Part shown: positions 1-6,088 of the stretch, in pieces
Position numbering within the stretch: position 1 is the stretch's first letter
Layout: the number at the start of each line of letters is the position of its first letter
From: Acidobacteriota bacterium
GTDB lineage: Bacteria; Acidobacteriota; Thermoanaerobaculia; Multivoradales; JAHEKO01
Reading direction: 5' to 3'
Assembly (NCBI GenBank): GCA_027296385.1
Contig: JAPUJD010000277.1
Location: 1 to 6,210 of the forward strand
Length of the DNA stretch: 6,210 bases
Position numbers and translations under genes: made by a program
Notes under the pieces: model-generated
The model's database searches: none
The model's input: only the letters and a program-made list of their open reading frames with translations
What the model was told of the DNA's origin: nothing

Positions 1-2
1 CT

Positions 3-776
3 CCCCTGATCGCCGCGCGGCGGTTGCGAGCCCGGCCCGAGCGCACGCCCTGGCCACTCTACGTCAGCCGCGACGACAGCGAGGCCCTGGTCATCTCCGG
101 AGTCGGACGTGCGTCGGCGGCGGCGGCCAGCGGCTGGGTGCAGGGGGCCTTGGGCCCCCCGGCTCACGCCGGTTGGCTCAATGTCGGCATCGCCGGCCAT
201 GCCGAGGGTCCGGTCGGGCGTCTGGTGCTGGGTCACCGGATCGTCGAGGTGGCGACGGGCAGGGCTTGGTATCCGCCACCGTTACCAGGCGTCGATCTGG
301 CCAGCGAGACGGTTTTCACGGTCGACACGCCTGAGCTCGAGTACCCCGAGGCCGGGACCTACGACATGGAGGCCAGCGGCTTTCTCGCGGCGACCGATCG
401 TTGGGGTAGCCTCGAGCTGGCGCAGGTGGTCAAGATCGTCTCCGACACGCGCGATGCGCCACCGAGCGAGCTCGATGGCGAGCGTATCCGGGGACTCGTC
501 GAGAGCCGGATGGACGAGATTGGCGTCGTGGCCGGTGCGCTCACGGCAGTGGGCGAGGAGGTCGCAGAGCGCACCGCGCCGCCTCGGGGCTATGAAGAGT
601 TGAGCGCGCGGTGGCGCTTCACGGCGACTCGACGGCGGCAGCTGCGGCGGCTACTCGAACGCTACTGGGCGCTGGCCGGGCCGGACGGTGAGCTCGGCGA
701 GATCGACGCGGTCGATGCGCGCCAGGGTTTGCGAGTGCTCACGCGACGGGTGGACGAGCTCAGTCTGGAGAGCTGA
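3..776 (+). CDS. Nucleoside phosphorylase / MTA-SAH nucleosidase-like protein, 5' end cut off by the window edge
   Basis: This belongs to the nucleoside phosphorylase superfamily, whose members cleave the glycosidic bond of purine nucleosides such as methylthioadenosine, SAH or 5'-deoxyadenosine in the cytoplasm; the true substrate is unknown. The frame is open to the left edge and the residues before the TTG at 24 (PLIAARRL) read like the family's N-terminal Glu-Ala-x-Pro-Leu-Ile region, so the real start is upstream. Counting that TTG as residue 1, the visible motifs are VISGVGRASAAAAS (23-36), the WLNVGIAGHA core (51-60), and YDMEASGF (113-120), whose Met-Glu pair matches the ribose-binding Met-Glu of MTA/SAH nucleosidase. 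VVKIVSD (135-141) follows, its Asp at the position of the catalytic purine-binding Asp. About 110 residues follow this Asp, more than in E. coli Pfs, and include an Arg-rich helical stretch (196-217). The TGA shares its last base with the next ATG, which implies translational coupling to the SPL-like gene. Superfamily is confident, substrate is not. Confidence 0.82.
   Translation, partial: PLIAARRLRARPERTPWPLYVSRDDSEALVISGVGRASAAAASGWVQGALGPPAHAGWLNVGIAGHAEGPVGRLVLGHRIVEVATGRAWYPPPLPGVDLASETVFTVDTPELEYPEAGTYDMEASGFLAATDRWGSLELAQVVKIVSDTRDAPPSELDGERIRGLVESRMDEIGVVAGALTAVGEEVAERTAPPRGYEELSARWRFTATRRRQLRRLLERYWALAGPDGELGEIDAVDARQGLRVLTRRVDELSLES
767..772 (+). promoter_or_regulatory. Ribosome binding site of the SPL-like gene
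   Basis: GGAGAG lies in the last codons of the nucleosidase-like gene, five bases before the ATG at 776. It supports that ATG as the start and indicates reinitiation or coupled translation across the TGATG junction. Confidence 0.6.
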
Positions 777-1813
777 TGCCTGCGACCCCGAGGTACATTT
801 ACGTCGAGAGTGCGGTTGCCGACCACCCGCGCGCGCGCCGGATGATCGAGCGTCTACCGCGGGCCCGGGTCGTGCCGTGCCGGCGCTACGGCGAGATCTT
901 CAACCGACGGGCCCAGGACTTCCGGCTGCAGAAGCGTCACCCGGCCTGGATCCTGGCCGAGAAGACCGCCGGCTGGGTGCTGCCGGCACCTGAGGAGTAC
1001 GGGCTCGGAGGGGACGAGAACTATTACTTCTCCCACATGCTGAACTGCTTCTACGACTGTGGTTACTGCTTCCTCCAGGGCATGTTCCGCTCGGCGCACT
1101 ACCTGTGCTTCGTCAACTACGAGGACTTCATGACGGCGATCGACCAGCGGTTGGAGGAGAGCTCCGCCGAGCGCCTCTGGTTCTTCTCCGGCTACGACTG
1201 CGACAGCCTCGCTGCCGAGGAGGTGACGGGTTTCGCTACGGCCTTCCTGCCTTTCTTCGCCGCGCGCCCGCGGGCGTGGCTGGAGCTGCGCACCAAGAGC
1301 GTCCAGATCGAAGCCCTGCTCGCCAGCGAACCGTACGAGAACTGCGTCGTCGCCTTCAGCTTCACTCCGGCGGAAGTCCATGCCGACCTCGAGCGTGGCG
1401 TGCCCGGCGTCGAGCGGCGCCTGCGGGCCATGGTGCGCCTGCGGGAGCGCGGCTGGCAGATCGGGCTGCGCTTCGATCCGCTGATCTGGAGCCGCGACTA
1501 CCGCCAGCGCTACGAACGTCTGTGCGAGCAGGTCTTCGACCAGCTCGAGGGCACGGAGGTGCATTCGGTCAGCCTCGGCAGCTTTCGGCTGCCCAAGGCC
1601 TTCTACTCTCGCATGACGCGGATGCTGCCGGGCGACCGGCTGCTCGCCGGGCCCTTGACCGAGACCGACGGCCTCGTCGGCTACCGGCCCGAGCTCGAAG
1701 CCGAGATGCTCGAGGCGGTCGGCGAGCTACTGCTCGCCCGGGTGCCGGGCTCACGGCTCCATCTCTGTCAGCCGGTGGAAAGCCAGGTTTCTGCTATAAC
1801 TTCTGGAAAGTGA
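776..1813 (+). CDS. Spore photoproduct lyase-like radical SAM protein
   Basis: This 345-residue protein matches Bacillus SPL (about 342 residues) in length and architecture. SPL is a radical SAM enzyme that reverts 5-thyminyl-5,6-dihydrothymine to two thymines in UV-damaged spore DNA. The iron-sulphur cluster motif CFYDCGYC supplies Cys91, Cys95 and Cys98 (CX3CX2C), followed by FLQGMF. Cys142, in SGYDCDSLAAE, sits where the hydrogen-donating Cys141 of B. subtilis SPL would be. Tyr97 is kept, but the residue after the third cluster Cys is Phe99 rather than Tyr. Further family-like segments are LELRTKS (169-175), VAFSFTP (192-198), GLRFDPLIW (230-238) and VSLGSFRLPK (265-274). The ATG overlaps the upstream stop by one base and is preceded by GGAGAG. 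The last residues (SQVSAITSGK) use AT-rich codons including ATA and overlap a promoter for the next gene. No sporulation gene is visible, so the substrate may be another photoproduct or lesion. Family is confident, reaction is inferred. Confidence 0.88.
   Translation: MPATPRYIYVESAVADHPRARRMIERLPRARVVPCRRYGEIFNRRAQDFRLQKRHPAWILAEKTAGWVLPAPEEYGLGGDENYYFSHMLNCFYDCGYCFLQGMFRSAHYLCFVNYEDFMTAIDQRLEESSAERLWFFSGYDCDSLAAEEVTGFATAFLPFFAARPRAWLELRTKSVQIEALLASEPYENCVVAFSFTPAEVHADLERGVPGVERRLRAMVRLRERGWQIGLRFDPLIWSRDYRQRYERLCEQVFDQLEGTEVHSVSLGSFRLPKAFYSRMTRMLPGDRLLAGPLTETDGLVGYRPELEAEMLEAVGELLLARVPGSRLHLCQPVESQVSAITSGK
1792..1800 (+). promoter_or_regulatory. Extended -10 promoter inside the SPL 3' end, for the zinc-protein gene
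   Basis: TGCTATAAC matches an extended -10 element (TGN plus a 5/6 TATAAT match). It ends nine bases before the GTG at 1810, so transcription would begin close to 1807 and give a transcript with almost no leader. No clear -35 is seen 16-18 bases upstream, which is usual for extended -10 promoters. The stretch is strikingly AT-rich for this gene. Only sequence match supports it. Confidence 0.45.
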
Positions 1814-2223
1814 GCCGAAAGTACAAGCAGAGTGGGTATCAGGACGAGGGCTCGTCCGGCGCCCGCCGGAAGCCCTCCGGTCCGCGGGAGCGTCCGGAAG
1901 GGCCGCGGGGCCGCGGCCTCGGCGCTCCCACCGCCTCGGTCTTTCTCTGCCGGCTCTGCGGCGAGCACCAAGCCGGTGAGCCGGTCTCGGCTGACAGTGT
2001 CTGCGCCGGTTGTGGCGCCGATCTGCGCACGTGCACGCACTGTGCCCATTTCGACACCTCGGCGCCGTTCGAGTGTCGAGAAGACATCCCGCAGCGGATC
2101 TCGAAGAAGGCTGCACGTAACGACTGTGATTTGTTCAGAATGAAGCTCACACAGGAGTTCGCGCGCGAGGTCGAAACCGCGAGCGACGCCAAGACCGCAT
2201 TCGACGACCTGTTTGATTTCTGA
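1810..2223 (+). CDS. Small eight-cysteine putative zinc-binding protein
   Basis: This 137-residue protein has unknown function. The GTG start overlaps the SPL stop codon in GTGA, a common coupling arrangement, and no in-frame ATG lies before the cysteine region. Residues 1-44 are polar and rich in Gly, Pro, Arg and Ser, probably a disordered tail. Eight cysteines follow in two groups. Cys47/Cys50 (CRLC) with Cys65/Cys68 (CAGC) form a classic four-Cys zinc ribbon. Cys75/Cys78 (CTHC) with Cys89 and Cys106 may form a second site, around a CxxCxxF...CR..IP...KxxRNxC pattern that I recall from uncharacterised proteins of deltaproteobacteria and related phyla. Residues 111-137 are acidic and end in FDDLFDF, possibly a docking peptide. 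A role as a DNA- or protein-binding partner of the SPL-like enzyme is only a guess from position. A longer open frame runs upstream through the SPL gene, but it is a shadow of that gene. Confidence 0.8.
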   Translation: MSRKYKQSGYQDEGSSGARRKPSGPRERPEGPRGRGLGAPTASVFLCRLCGEHQAGEPVSADSVCAGCGADLRTCTHCAHFDTSAPFECREDIPQRISKKAARNDCDLFRMKLTQEFAREVETASDAKTAFDDLFDF

Positions 2224-2243
2224 GGTGGAGACTGCTCGACCCT

Positions 2244-2248
2244 GAGGG
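2244..2248 (+). promoter_or_regulatory. Ribosome binding site of the AGCS symporter gene
   Basis: GAGGG lies seven bases before the ATG at 2256, a good Shine-Dalgarno distance. It fixes this start and contrasts with the zinc-protein, purE and cstA-like genes, which lack such a site. Confidence 0.6.
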
Positions 2249-2255
2249 ATAGACC

Positions 2256-3611
2256 ATGGAAACAGTGAACGCTTTCGTCTCGCGCGCCAGCGACTTCGTC
2301 TGGGGGCCGTACCTCTTGATTCCCCTGCTGCTGTCCACCGGCTTCTACCTCACGCTGCGCCTCAAGGGCCTTCAGTTCACCCAGCTCTGGCATTCGCTGT
2401 GGCTGGCGCTGGTGGTTCGCAAGGAGCCGGGTGGAGCGGGCGATATCTCGCATTTCCAGGCCCTGATGACGGCTCTGGCGGCGACCGTGGGCACCGGCAA
2501 CATCGTCGGCGTGGCGACGGCTATCGCGCTCGGTGGTCCCGGCGCCTTGTTCTGGATGTGGATGACGGGCCTGGTGGGCATGGCGACCAAGTACGCGGAG
2601 GCGCTCCTGTCGGTGCGCTATCGGGTGCCGGATGGGCGCGGCGGACAGGCCGGCGGGCCGATGTACTACCTGACCAACGGGATCCCGGGTGTCGGTCGAG
2701 TGCTCGGCCTGCTCTTCGCCTTCTTCGCCGCCGTCGCCGCCTTCGGTATCGGCAACATGGTGCAGTCCAACTCGGTAGCCGACGCGTTGCGAGGGGCGTT
2801 CAACGTGCCGACTTGGATCAGCGGCTTGGTGATGGCGGCGGCGGCCGCCGCCGTGATTCTCGGCGGCATCCGCTCGATCGGTCGCTTCAGCGGTGTCTTC
2901 GTACCGGTGATGATCGCGGCCTACATGATCGGTTCCGGCATCATCCTGGTCCGCTACGCCGCCGAGATCCCGGCGGCTTTCGGCCTGATCTTCAAGGGTG
3001 CCTTCTCGGGCACGGCGGCGACCGGAGGATTCACCGGCGCGATCCTCGCCCAGGCGATCCGGTTCGGCGTGGCGCGGGGAATCTTCTCCAACGAGTCCGG
3101 TCTCGGGTCGGCGGGTATCGCCGCCGCAGCGGCCAAGACCGTCGAGCCGGCCCGGCAGGCGCTGGTGTCGATGACCCAGACCTTCATCGACACCCTCGTC
3201 GTGTGCACGTTCACCGGCCTCACCCTCATCGTCACCGGCGCCTGGCAGTCCGGCCTCAACGGAGCGCCGATGACGCAGCTGGCCTTCACCGAAGGCCTCG
3301 GCAGCGAGGTTGGCTCGTGGATCGTGACCATCGCCCTGGCCATGTTCGCCTTCTCGACCATCCTCGGCTGGAGCTACTACGGCGAGAAGAGCGTCGAGTT
3401 CTTGTTCACCTACCGCAGCGTGCCGATCTACCGCGTCCTCTTCCTCGTCGCGGTCTTCTTCGGTGCCGTGCGCAGTCTGGATTTTGTCTGGTCGGTATCA
3501 GATGTGATGAACGGATTGATGGCTCTACCGAACCTCGTAGGGCTGCTCCTGCTCTCGGGCGTGGTCGCGCGCGAGACCCGGGACTACCTGCAGGCCAAGC
3601 GCTATCGCTAG
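2256..3611 (+). CDS. Sodium:alanine/glycine symporter, AGCS family
   Basis: This 451-residue inner-membrane carrier couples sodium (or proton) entry to uptake of alanine, glycine or similar small amino acids. Its length is normal for the family. The AGCS signatures are clear: GDISHFQALMTALAATVGTG (62-81) continuing into NIVGVATAIALGGPGALFWM (82-101), where the TGN (80-82) breaks the helix at the binding site; GGPMYYL (133-139); and GVARGIFSNESGLGSAGIAA (271-290). Hydrophobic segments are visible near 16-33, 68-95, 97-115, 147-168, 186-204, 212-234, 304-328, 353-372, 392-408 and 420-437. GWSYYGEKSVEFLF (371-384) is also typical. There is no signal peptide, as expected. The gene starts 32 bases after the zinc-protein stop with no obvious terminator between, so read-through from the upstream cluster is possible. 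Exact substrate cannot be read from sequence. Confidence 0.95.
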   Translation: METVNAFVSRASDFVWGPYLLIPLLLSTGFYLTLRLKGLQFTQLWHSLWLALVVRKEPGGAGDISHFQALMTALAATVGTGNIVGVATAIALGGPGALFWMWMTGLVGMATKYAEALLSVRYRVPDGRGGQAGGPMYYLTNGIPGVGRVLGLLFAFFAAVAAFGIGNMVQSNSVADALRGAFNVPTWISGLVMAAAAAAVILGGIRSIGRFSGVFVPVMIAAYMIGSGIILVRYAAEIPAAFGLIFKGAFSGTAATGGFTGAILAQAIRFGVARGIFSNESGLGSAGIAAAAAKTVEPARQALVSMTQTFIDTLVVCTFTGLTLIVTGAWQSGLNGAPMTQLAFTEGLGSEVGSWIVTIALAMFAFSTILGWSYYGEKSVEFLFTYRSVPIYRVLFLVAVFFGAVRSLDFVWSVSDVMNGLMALPNLVGLLLLSGVVARETRDYLQAKRYR

Positions 3612-3634
3612 CGGAGTTCGCGGCTGCGGCGCTG

Positions 3635-3643
3635 TGGTAGCTT
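3635..3643 (+). promoter_or_regulatory. Extended -10-like element directly before purE
   Basis: TGGTAGCTT resembles an extended -10 element (TGN plus TAGCTT) and ends seven bases before the purE ATG. The bases between are CCCGCCC, with no Shine-Dalgarno sequence, so a leaderless or near-leaderless purE transcript is plausible. No convincing -35 is seen. Confidence 0.4.
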
Positions 3644-3650
3644 CCCGCCC

Positions 3651-4148
3651 ATGAGGGAACCACTGGTCGGTGTGGTCATGGGCTCGCGCTCCGACTGGGG
3701 AACCATGCGGCACGCCGTCGATACACTCGAGAGACTGGGCGTGCCGCACGACGTGCGCACCTTGTCGGCGCACCGCACGCCGGAGGCGCTCTACCAGTGG
3801 GTCGAGCAGTGCGAGGAGGCCGGCGTCAAGGTCTTCATCGCCGCCGCCGGCGGCGCGGCCCACCTGGCCGGCGTCGTTGCCTCGAAGACGCTGCGGCCGG
3901 TGCTCGGCGTGCCGATGGAGTCGAAGCTCTCGGGCCTCGATTCGTTGCTCTCGACGGTGCAGATGCCGGCGGGCATTCCGGTGCCGACCCTGGCCGTTGG
4001 CAAGGCGGGAGCGATCAACGCGGCCTTGGCAGCCGCCCAGATCCTCGGGCTCGAATCACCCGCGGTCGCTGCGGCCGTGGCGGCAGATCGCAAGGCGCGG
4101 GCCGACAAGGTGCTGGCCGATCCCGACCCTCGGTTGCCCGCGCCTTGA
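3651..4148 (+). CDS. purE: N5-carboxyaminoimidazole ribonucleotide mutase, class I PurE
   Basis: PurE converts N5-CAIR to CAIR in de novo purine synthesis in the cytoplasm; class I enzymes form octamers. The 165-residue length is normal. Family motifs appear in order: VVMGSRSDW (8-16), the phosphate- and substrate-binding segment; LSAHRTPE (38-45), with His41 as the expected catalytic histidine and Arg42 marking class I rather than the Lys-bearing class II; AAAGGAAHLAG (64-74), where the usual Pro of HLPG is Ala73; GVPMES (86-91); and DSLLSTVQMPAGIPVPTLAV (97-116) followed by GKAGAINAAL (117-126). The 26-residue tail is Ala-rich and typical. The partner purK, which makes N5-CAIR, is not adjacent. 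The gene follows the symporter by 39 bases, has no Shine-Dalgarno sequence, and converges on the amidohydrolase gene. Confidence 0.96.
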   Translation: MREPLVGVVMGSRSDWGTMRHAVDTLERLGVPHDVRTLSAHRTPEALYQWVEQCEEAGVKVFIAAAGGAAHLAGVVASKTLRPVLGVPMESKLSGLDSLLSTVQMPAGIPVPTLAVGKAGAINAALAAAQILGLESPAVAAAVAADRKARADKVLADPDPRLPAP

Positions 4149-4159
4149 CGGGCTTGGTC

Positions 4160-4186
4160 GACTAGGGGCGTGCCGCGGTCCGAGTC
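4160..4186. terminator. Weak candidate bidirectional hairpin between convergent genes
   Basis: The 39 bases between the purE and amidohydrolase stops can form an interrupted hairpin: GACT (4160-4163) with AGTC (4183-4186), GG (4165-4166) with CC (4180-4181), and GCG (4168-4170) with CGC (4174-4176) around a three-base loop. There is no T tract on either side, so if it ends transcription it is not a standard intrinsic terminator. Confidence 0.22.
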
Positions 4187-4187
4187 T

Positions 4188-5813
4188 CTACTTCGGTGAC
4201 CCCATTCCCGGCTGGACGATCTCGTACCCCTCGTCTTGCTTGGCCTGACGGACGATCTCCCGCACGTCGGCGAGTAGCTGCTTGGCGTCGAAGAGCACGC
4301 CGTCCTTGATCGTGTAGCGCACCCCACCGACTCGGACCGCTTCGTTGTCCTCGTTGAGCTTGATCGCTCCGGTGCCGTAGAGCACCTTGAAGTTGGCCAA
4401 TGGGTTCTCCTCGACGATGACCAGGTCGGCCAGCTTGCCGGGCTCGATCGAGCCCAGCTCGTCCTCGACGCCGAGGGCTTGCGCTCCCATCAGGGTGGCC
4501 GAGCGCAGGACCTCCAGTGGATGGAAACCGGCCTCCTGCAAGAGCTCGAGCTCGCCGATGTAGCCGAAGCCGTAGATCTTGTAGATGTAGCCCGCGTCGG
4601 AGCCGGTCGTCACCCGGCCGCCGCGGTTCTTGTACTCATTGACGAAGGTCATCCATAGGCGGAAGTTCTCCTTCCACTCGATCTCGTCGGCCGTCGTCCA
4701 GTAGAACCAGTAGGAGCCGTGCGCGTTGCGATCCGGCTTGAAGAACTCCCACAGGGAGGGCAGCGTGTACTCCTCGTGCCACTCGTCGCGGCGGGCGCGG
4801 GCGAGGTCGCGGCTGGCGGCGTAGATCGTGAACGTCGGGTCGAGGGTGAAGTCGAGCTCGAGGAGCTCGTCGAGGACTTCGTTCCAGTGCTGGCTATAGG
4901 GTTTGGCCGCTTGCTTCCACAGCCGCCCGGCTTCGCCGAAGCGATCTTGCTCGTTGTTGTAGTTGTAGTCGGCCGGATAGTCCTGGATCAAACGGTCCTC
5001 GAACAAGGCTTCGGGCAGGCCGTACCAGTGCTCCATGCTGGTCAGCCCCCAGCCCGCGCTGTCGAGCACGTTGACCCGGGTCACCGCGAGCTGCGCATGG
5101 TGGCAGGTCGTCTCGAGGTCATGCTCGTTCGCTTCGCGGATGGCGGCCTCCATGATGTCGGGACGGTAGCCGAAGAACTTGATGCCGTCGGCGCCCTGGG
5201 CCGCGATGTCGCGGACCCACTCCCGGGCCTGCTCCGGCGCGGTGAAGGGGCCGTCGTGGCCCTGGCCGAAAGCGGGGTAGGCGAAGATTCGCGGCGCCGT
5301 GATTTCGTTGGCGGCGCTCTTGGCCTTGTGCTCGAGGCACCAATCGAGGCCGTTGCCGCACGAAGGGTCGCGGATGGTGGTGATGCCGTGGCCGAGCCAG
5401 AGCTTGAAGACGTACTCCGCCGGCGTGCCCTGATGGACCCCGCCCATGTGCCCGTGCATGTCGATGAAACCAGGCAGCACGTACATGCCGGAGACGTTGA
5501 GCTCGCGGTCGCCTTCCTCCGACTCGGGACGGCGTTCCGGGTCGATGGGGATGCCCGGGGCCCCGATGTTGTGTATCCGCGAGATGCGGTTGTTCTCGAT
5601 GACAATGTCCACCGGACCACGCGCCGGAGCCCCGGTGCCGTCGATCAGCGTCCCTCCGCGCAGGATCAGACGGGTGAACGGGCCCTCTCCCTCGTCCCGG
5701 GCTGGAGCCGGGGTGATGGACTTCTGCTCCTCGTCCTGAGCCGTCAGCGGCGGCACGCCCAGCAGGCAGAGCAGGGCAAGAGTCAGTTGGCACCGGTTGG
5801 GTCGCAAGCGCAT
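4188..5813 (-). CDS. Exported metal-dependent amidohydrolase
   Basis: This 541-residue hydrolase is of the amidohydrolase superfamily, imidazolonepropionase/prolidase-like branch, and probably cleaves an amide or cyclic amide bond outside the cytoplasmic membrane. Residues 1-26 form a signal peptide: basic start, hydrophobic LTLALLCLLGV, then cleavage probably near LTAQ. A small N-terminal beta domain carries LILRGGTLIDGTG (49-61). Metal-site motifs follow: LPGFIDMHGHMGG (113-125) with His120 and His122; Lys212 in GIKFFGY as the likely carboxylated lysine; His238/His239 in TCHHAQ; His262 in EHWYG; and Asp406 in TTGSDAG. LGSIEPGKLADLVIVEENPL (453-472) is the typical end of the domain. Between His262 and Asp406 lie about 140 residues rich in Trp, Tyr and charged residues. 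The ATG at 5813 is preceded by AAAGGG. The gene is convergent with purE and divergent from the cstA-like gene. Substrate is unknown; a peptide or amino acid derivative is inferred from neighbours. Confidence 0.9.
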   Translation of the reverse strand: MRLRPNRCQLTLALLCLLGVPPLTAQDEEQKSITPAPARDEGEGPFTRLILRGGTLIDGTGAPARGPVDIVIENNRISRIHNIGAPGIPIDPERRPESEEGDRELNVSGMYVLPGFIDMHGHMGGVHQGTPAEYVFKLWLGHGITTIRDPSCGNGLDWCLEHKAKSAANEITAPRIFAYPAFGQGHDGPFTAPEQAREWVRDIAAQGADGIKFFGYRPDIMEAAIREANEHDLETTCHHAQLAVTRVNVLDSAGWGLTSMEHWYGLPEALFEDRLIQDYPADYNYNNEQDRFGEAGRLWKQAAKPYSQHWNEVLDELLELDFTLDPTFTIYAASRDLARARRDEWHEEYTLPSLWEFFKPDRNAHGSYWFYWTTADEIEWKENFRLWMTFVNEYKNRGGRVTTGSDAGYIYKIYGFGYIGELELLQEAGFHPLEVLRSATLMGAQALGVEDELGSIEPGKLADLVIVEENPLANFKVLYGTGAIKLNEDNEAVRVGGVRYTIKDGVLFDAKQLLADVREIVRQAKQDEGYEIVQPGMGSPK

Positions 5814-5820
5814 TTGGGTT

Positions 5821-5826
5821 CCCTTT
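5821..5826 (-). promoter_or_regulatory. Ribosome binding site of the amidohydrolase gene
   Basis: On the minus strand AAAGGG lies seven bases before the ATG at 5813-5811. It is a partial Shine-Dalgarno match and supports this start, which also gives a well-formed signal peptide. Confidence 0.45.
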
Positions 5827-5945
5827 CTTCCGCGGTCAGCCGTGGCAGAACGCGATCAGGGCGGTCACTTCATACGGGCCGAGGGTCGTGCCCGGGGTTA
5901 GTGGCATGGAGCTCTTGGTGTCATAGCGCGAAAAATGGCGGCCTC

Positions 5946-5974
5946 ATTGTGCCGACGGTGGAGGCGGAAGGCAA
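5946..5974 (-). promoter_or_regulatory. Candidate sigma-70-type promoter of the amidohydrolase gene
   Basis: Reading the minus strand, TTGCCT (5974-5969) and CACAAT (5951-5946) are separated by exactly 17 bases, and each matches the housekeeping consensus at four of six positions. Transcription would start near 5939 and leave a leader of about 125 bases. The match is moderate and untested. Confidence 0.35.
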
Positions 5975-6017
5975 CTCACGCGCTCCGCGGACCGGCACAG
6001 CCGCAGAGTCTTGCCGC

Positions 6018-6029
6018 CCCGGCGCCGGG
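6018..6029. repeat. Perfect 12-base palindrome in the divergent intergenic region
   Basis: CCCGGCGCCGGG is its own reverse complement. It lies upstream of both the candidate amidohydrolase promoter and the cstA -10 element, where an operator shared by two divergent genes could sit. GC-rich palindromes of this size also arise by chance in such DNA. Confidence 0.3.
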
Positions 6030-6082
6030 TCGAGGTGGCGCGCTGCACCGCCGGATATCGAGATTCGGCCTGGGTTGACGGC

Positions 6083-6088
6083 TACAAT
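6083..6088 (+). promoter_or_regulatory. -10 element directly before the cstA-like gene
   Basis: TACAAT matches the -10 consensus at five of six positions and ends eight bases before the ATG at 6097, with no Shine-Dalgarno sequence between. A leaderless transcript is implied. TTGACG at 6075-6080 is only two bases upstream and cannot act as the -35 for this hexamer. Confidence 0.4.

Noticed and set aside
24..26. TTG at 24 as the true start of the first gene
   Set aside because: The frame stays open to the window edge and the codons before it look like the conserved family N-terminus, so the gene most likely begins outside the window.
854..1564. Long minus-strand open frame opposite the SPL-like gene
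   Set aside because: It lies wholly within a strongly conserved gene, has the low-complexity composition of a GC-rich shadow frame, and resembles no family.
1105..1809. Longer version of the zinc-protein gene extending back through the SPL gene
   Set aside because: The upstream part is Arg/Ala-rich shadow sequence; the GTG overlapping the SPL stop with a promoter just before it is a better start.
1839..2453. Minus-strand open frame across the zinc-protein and symporter start
   Set aside because: It is antisense to two recognisable genes and has no family resemblance.
2835..2851. GGC/GCC inverted repeat inside the symporter gene
   Set aside because: It is explained by a run of alanine codons in a membrane helix.
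2399..3640. 413-codon plus-strand frame overlapping the symporter gene
   Set aside because: It is the shifted frame of the AGCS gene, rich in Arg, Gly and Asp with no membrane segments, and the AGCS reading is unambiguous.
6075..6088. TTGACG plus TACAAT as a standard -35/-10 pair before the cstA-like gene
   Set aside because: The two hexamers are only two bases apart, so they cannot act together; only TACAAT is kept as a candidate.
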